Assembly (NCBI GenBank): GCA_013812465.1
Contig: JACCTK010000360.1
Coordinates: 1-6,063, forward strand
DNA length: 6,063 nucleotides
Direction of reading: 5' to 3'
DNA from: Actinomycetota bacterium
GTDB taxonomy: Bacteria; Actinomycetota; Thermoleophilia; Gaiellales; Gaiellaceae
Shown here: positions 5,741-6,063 of the stretch, piece after piece
How the letters are laid out: each line of letters opens with the position of its first letter
How positions within the stretch are numbered: the first letter of the stretch is position 1
Position numbers and translations under genes: made by a program
Notes under the pieces: model-generated
Databases searched by the model: none
What the model saw: only the letters and a program-made list of their open reading frames with translations
What the model was told of the DNA's origin: nothing

Positions 5741-5907
5741 GCGCGAGAGATACTCGAGAAGGATACGTCTTGTGGGCCCTTGATCTATCCATGCCCGTTG
5801 CTTTTGTCGCCCCTCGCCGACTCAGGTCCCCGCGAGCGCCTAGCCCGAATAGCGCGCTGCGGTTCGCGAGGTGCTCCCAACGGTGTTCGGTCGTCCCATG
5901 AGCCTGC
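5741..5907. other. Junction between methyltransferase remnant and recombinase, no recognisable gene
   Basis: This 167-nt stretch separates the last methyltransferase-like residues from the recombinase stop codon. On the minus strand the methyltransferase frame runs through it only as far as 5821, and its residues there do not look like the family. I see no Shine-Dalgarno plus start serving the remnant, and no tRNA. The breakpoint of the event that removed the methyltransferase's N-terminal half should lie here, probably near 5735. Confidence 0.5.
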
Positions 5908-6063
5908 TCAGTCGACCGTCACAGTTGAGGGGCTACGTTCGTCAGCTCCGGTGGCTCGACGAAGGACCGCGCGAACGGTAGACGGCCACCACTGCGCTCC
6001 GCCGTGTGCGGTCGGCGTCTGCCTCGCGTTGAGGTCGCGGGCGATTTGGCGCAGGCTCTTGCC
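5908..6063 (-). CDS. Serine recombinase, C-terminal end (5' part beyond right edge)
   Basis: This open frame enters from the right edge without a start codon and ends at TGA (5908-5910). Its 51 residues include GKSLRQIARDLNARQTPTA, then HGGAQWWPSTVRAVLRRA. This is the signature of the DNA-binding 'Recombinase' region (Pfam PF07508-type) of serine site-specific recombinases: a helix-turn-helix with S-x-R-x-IA-x-x-LN, a PTAxGGxxW turn and the STVRxVL recognition helix. A 15-residue polar tail follows, so there is no zinc ribbon or long coiled coil after it; this is therefore not a large phage-integrase type, at least at the C terminus. The catalytic serine domain would lie outside the window. 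Such enzymes cut and exchange DNA at att/res-like sites. Its position beside a broken methyltransferase and dispersed repeats fits mobile-element activity. Confidence 0.8.
   Translation of the reverse strand, partial: GKSLRQIARDLNARQTPTAHGGAQWWPSTVRAVLRRATGADERSPSTVTVD

Noticed and set aside
5601..5792. Minus-strand 63-codon frame (MDRSRAHKTYPSR...)
   Set aside because: It is Arg/Pro-rich, in a shifted frame over the methyltransferase remnant, and has no family resemblance.

Overview
The window is GC-rich, compact and coding-dense, with actinobacterial-type protein families: a two-HD regulator with a LuxR tail, a 14-helix DHA2 efflux pump, a cyclase-like/TPR protein, a DUF4242 protein and a short serine recombinase. 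The style suggests an actinomycete or a deep-branching actinobacterium such as Thermoleophilia. That placement is inference only, because there is no rRNA or other marker gene here. I found no tRNA, rRNA or CRISPR array.

Layout. (1) Positions 3-3083, plus strand: the 3' part of a phosphohydrolase-like HD/HD-GYP protein with a C-terminal LuxR helix-turn-helix, followed after 12 nt by a DHA2-type MFS multidrug exporter. The two look like a regulator-plus-pump operon. A perfect 7-bp inverted repeat covers the regulator's stop codon, the pump's likely Shine-Dalgarno and the first two bases of its start codon. (2) Positions 3084-3264: a convergent gap with two hairpins and one copy of a ~40-nt dispersed repeat. 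(3) Positions 3265-5055: a divergent pair. On the minus strand is a class III nucleotide-cyclase-like domain fused to about eight TPR units. On the plus strand is a 91-aa DUF4242 (SCO4226-like) protein. They share a 90-nt intergenic region holding a perfect TATAAT box inside a long dyad. (4) Positions 5056-5338: a non-coding gap with an 11-bp tandem duplication, a 15-bp-arm dyad and the second copy of the ~40-nt repeat. (5) Positions 5339-6063, minus strand: the C-terminal remnant of a class I SAM-dependent methyltransferase with no usable start codon and no SAM-binding half. A 167-nt stretch with no recognisable gene separates it from the C-terminal end of a serine recombinase that runs off the right edge.

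How it fits together. The left half reads as signal-responsive control of drug efflux. The middle pair is probably co-regulated from its shared promoter region and is bracketed by two directly oriented repeat copies. The right end is a scar: a decapitated methyltransferase beside a site-specific recombinase, so mobile-element activity is the simplest explanation. The most novel points are the repeat-bracketed cyclase-TPR/DUF4242 pair, the divergent cyclase active site, and the hairpin at the regulator/pump junction.
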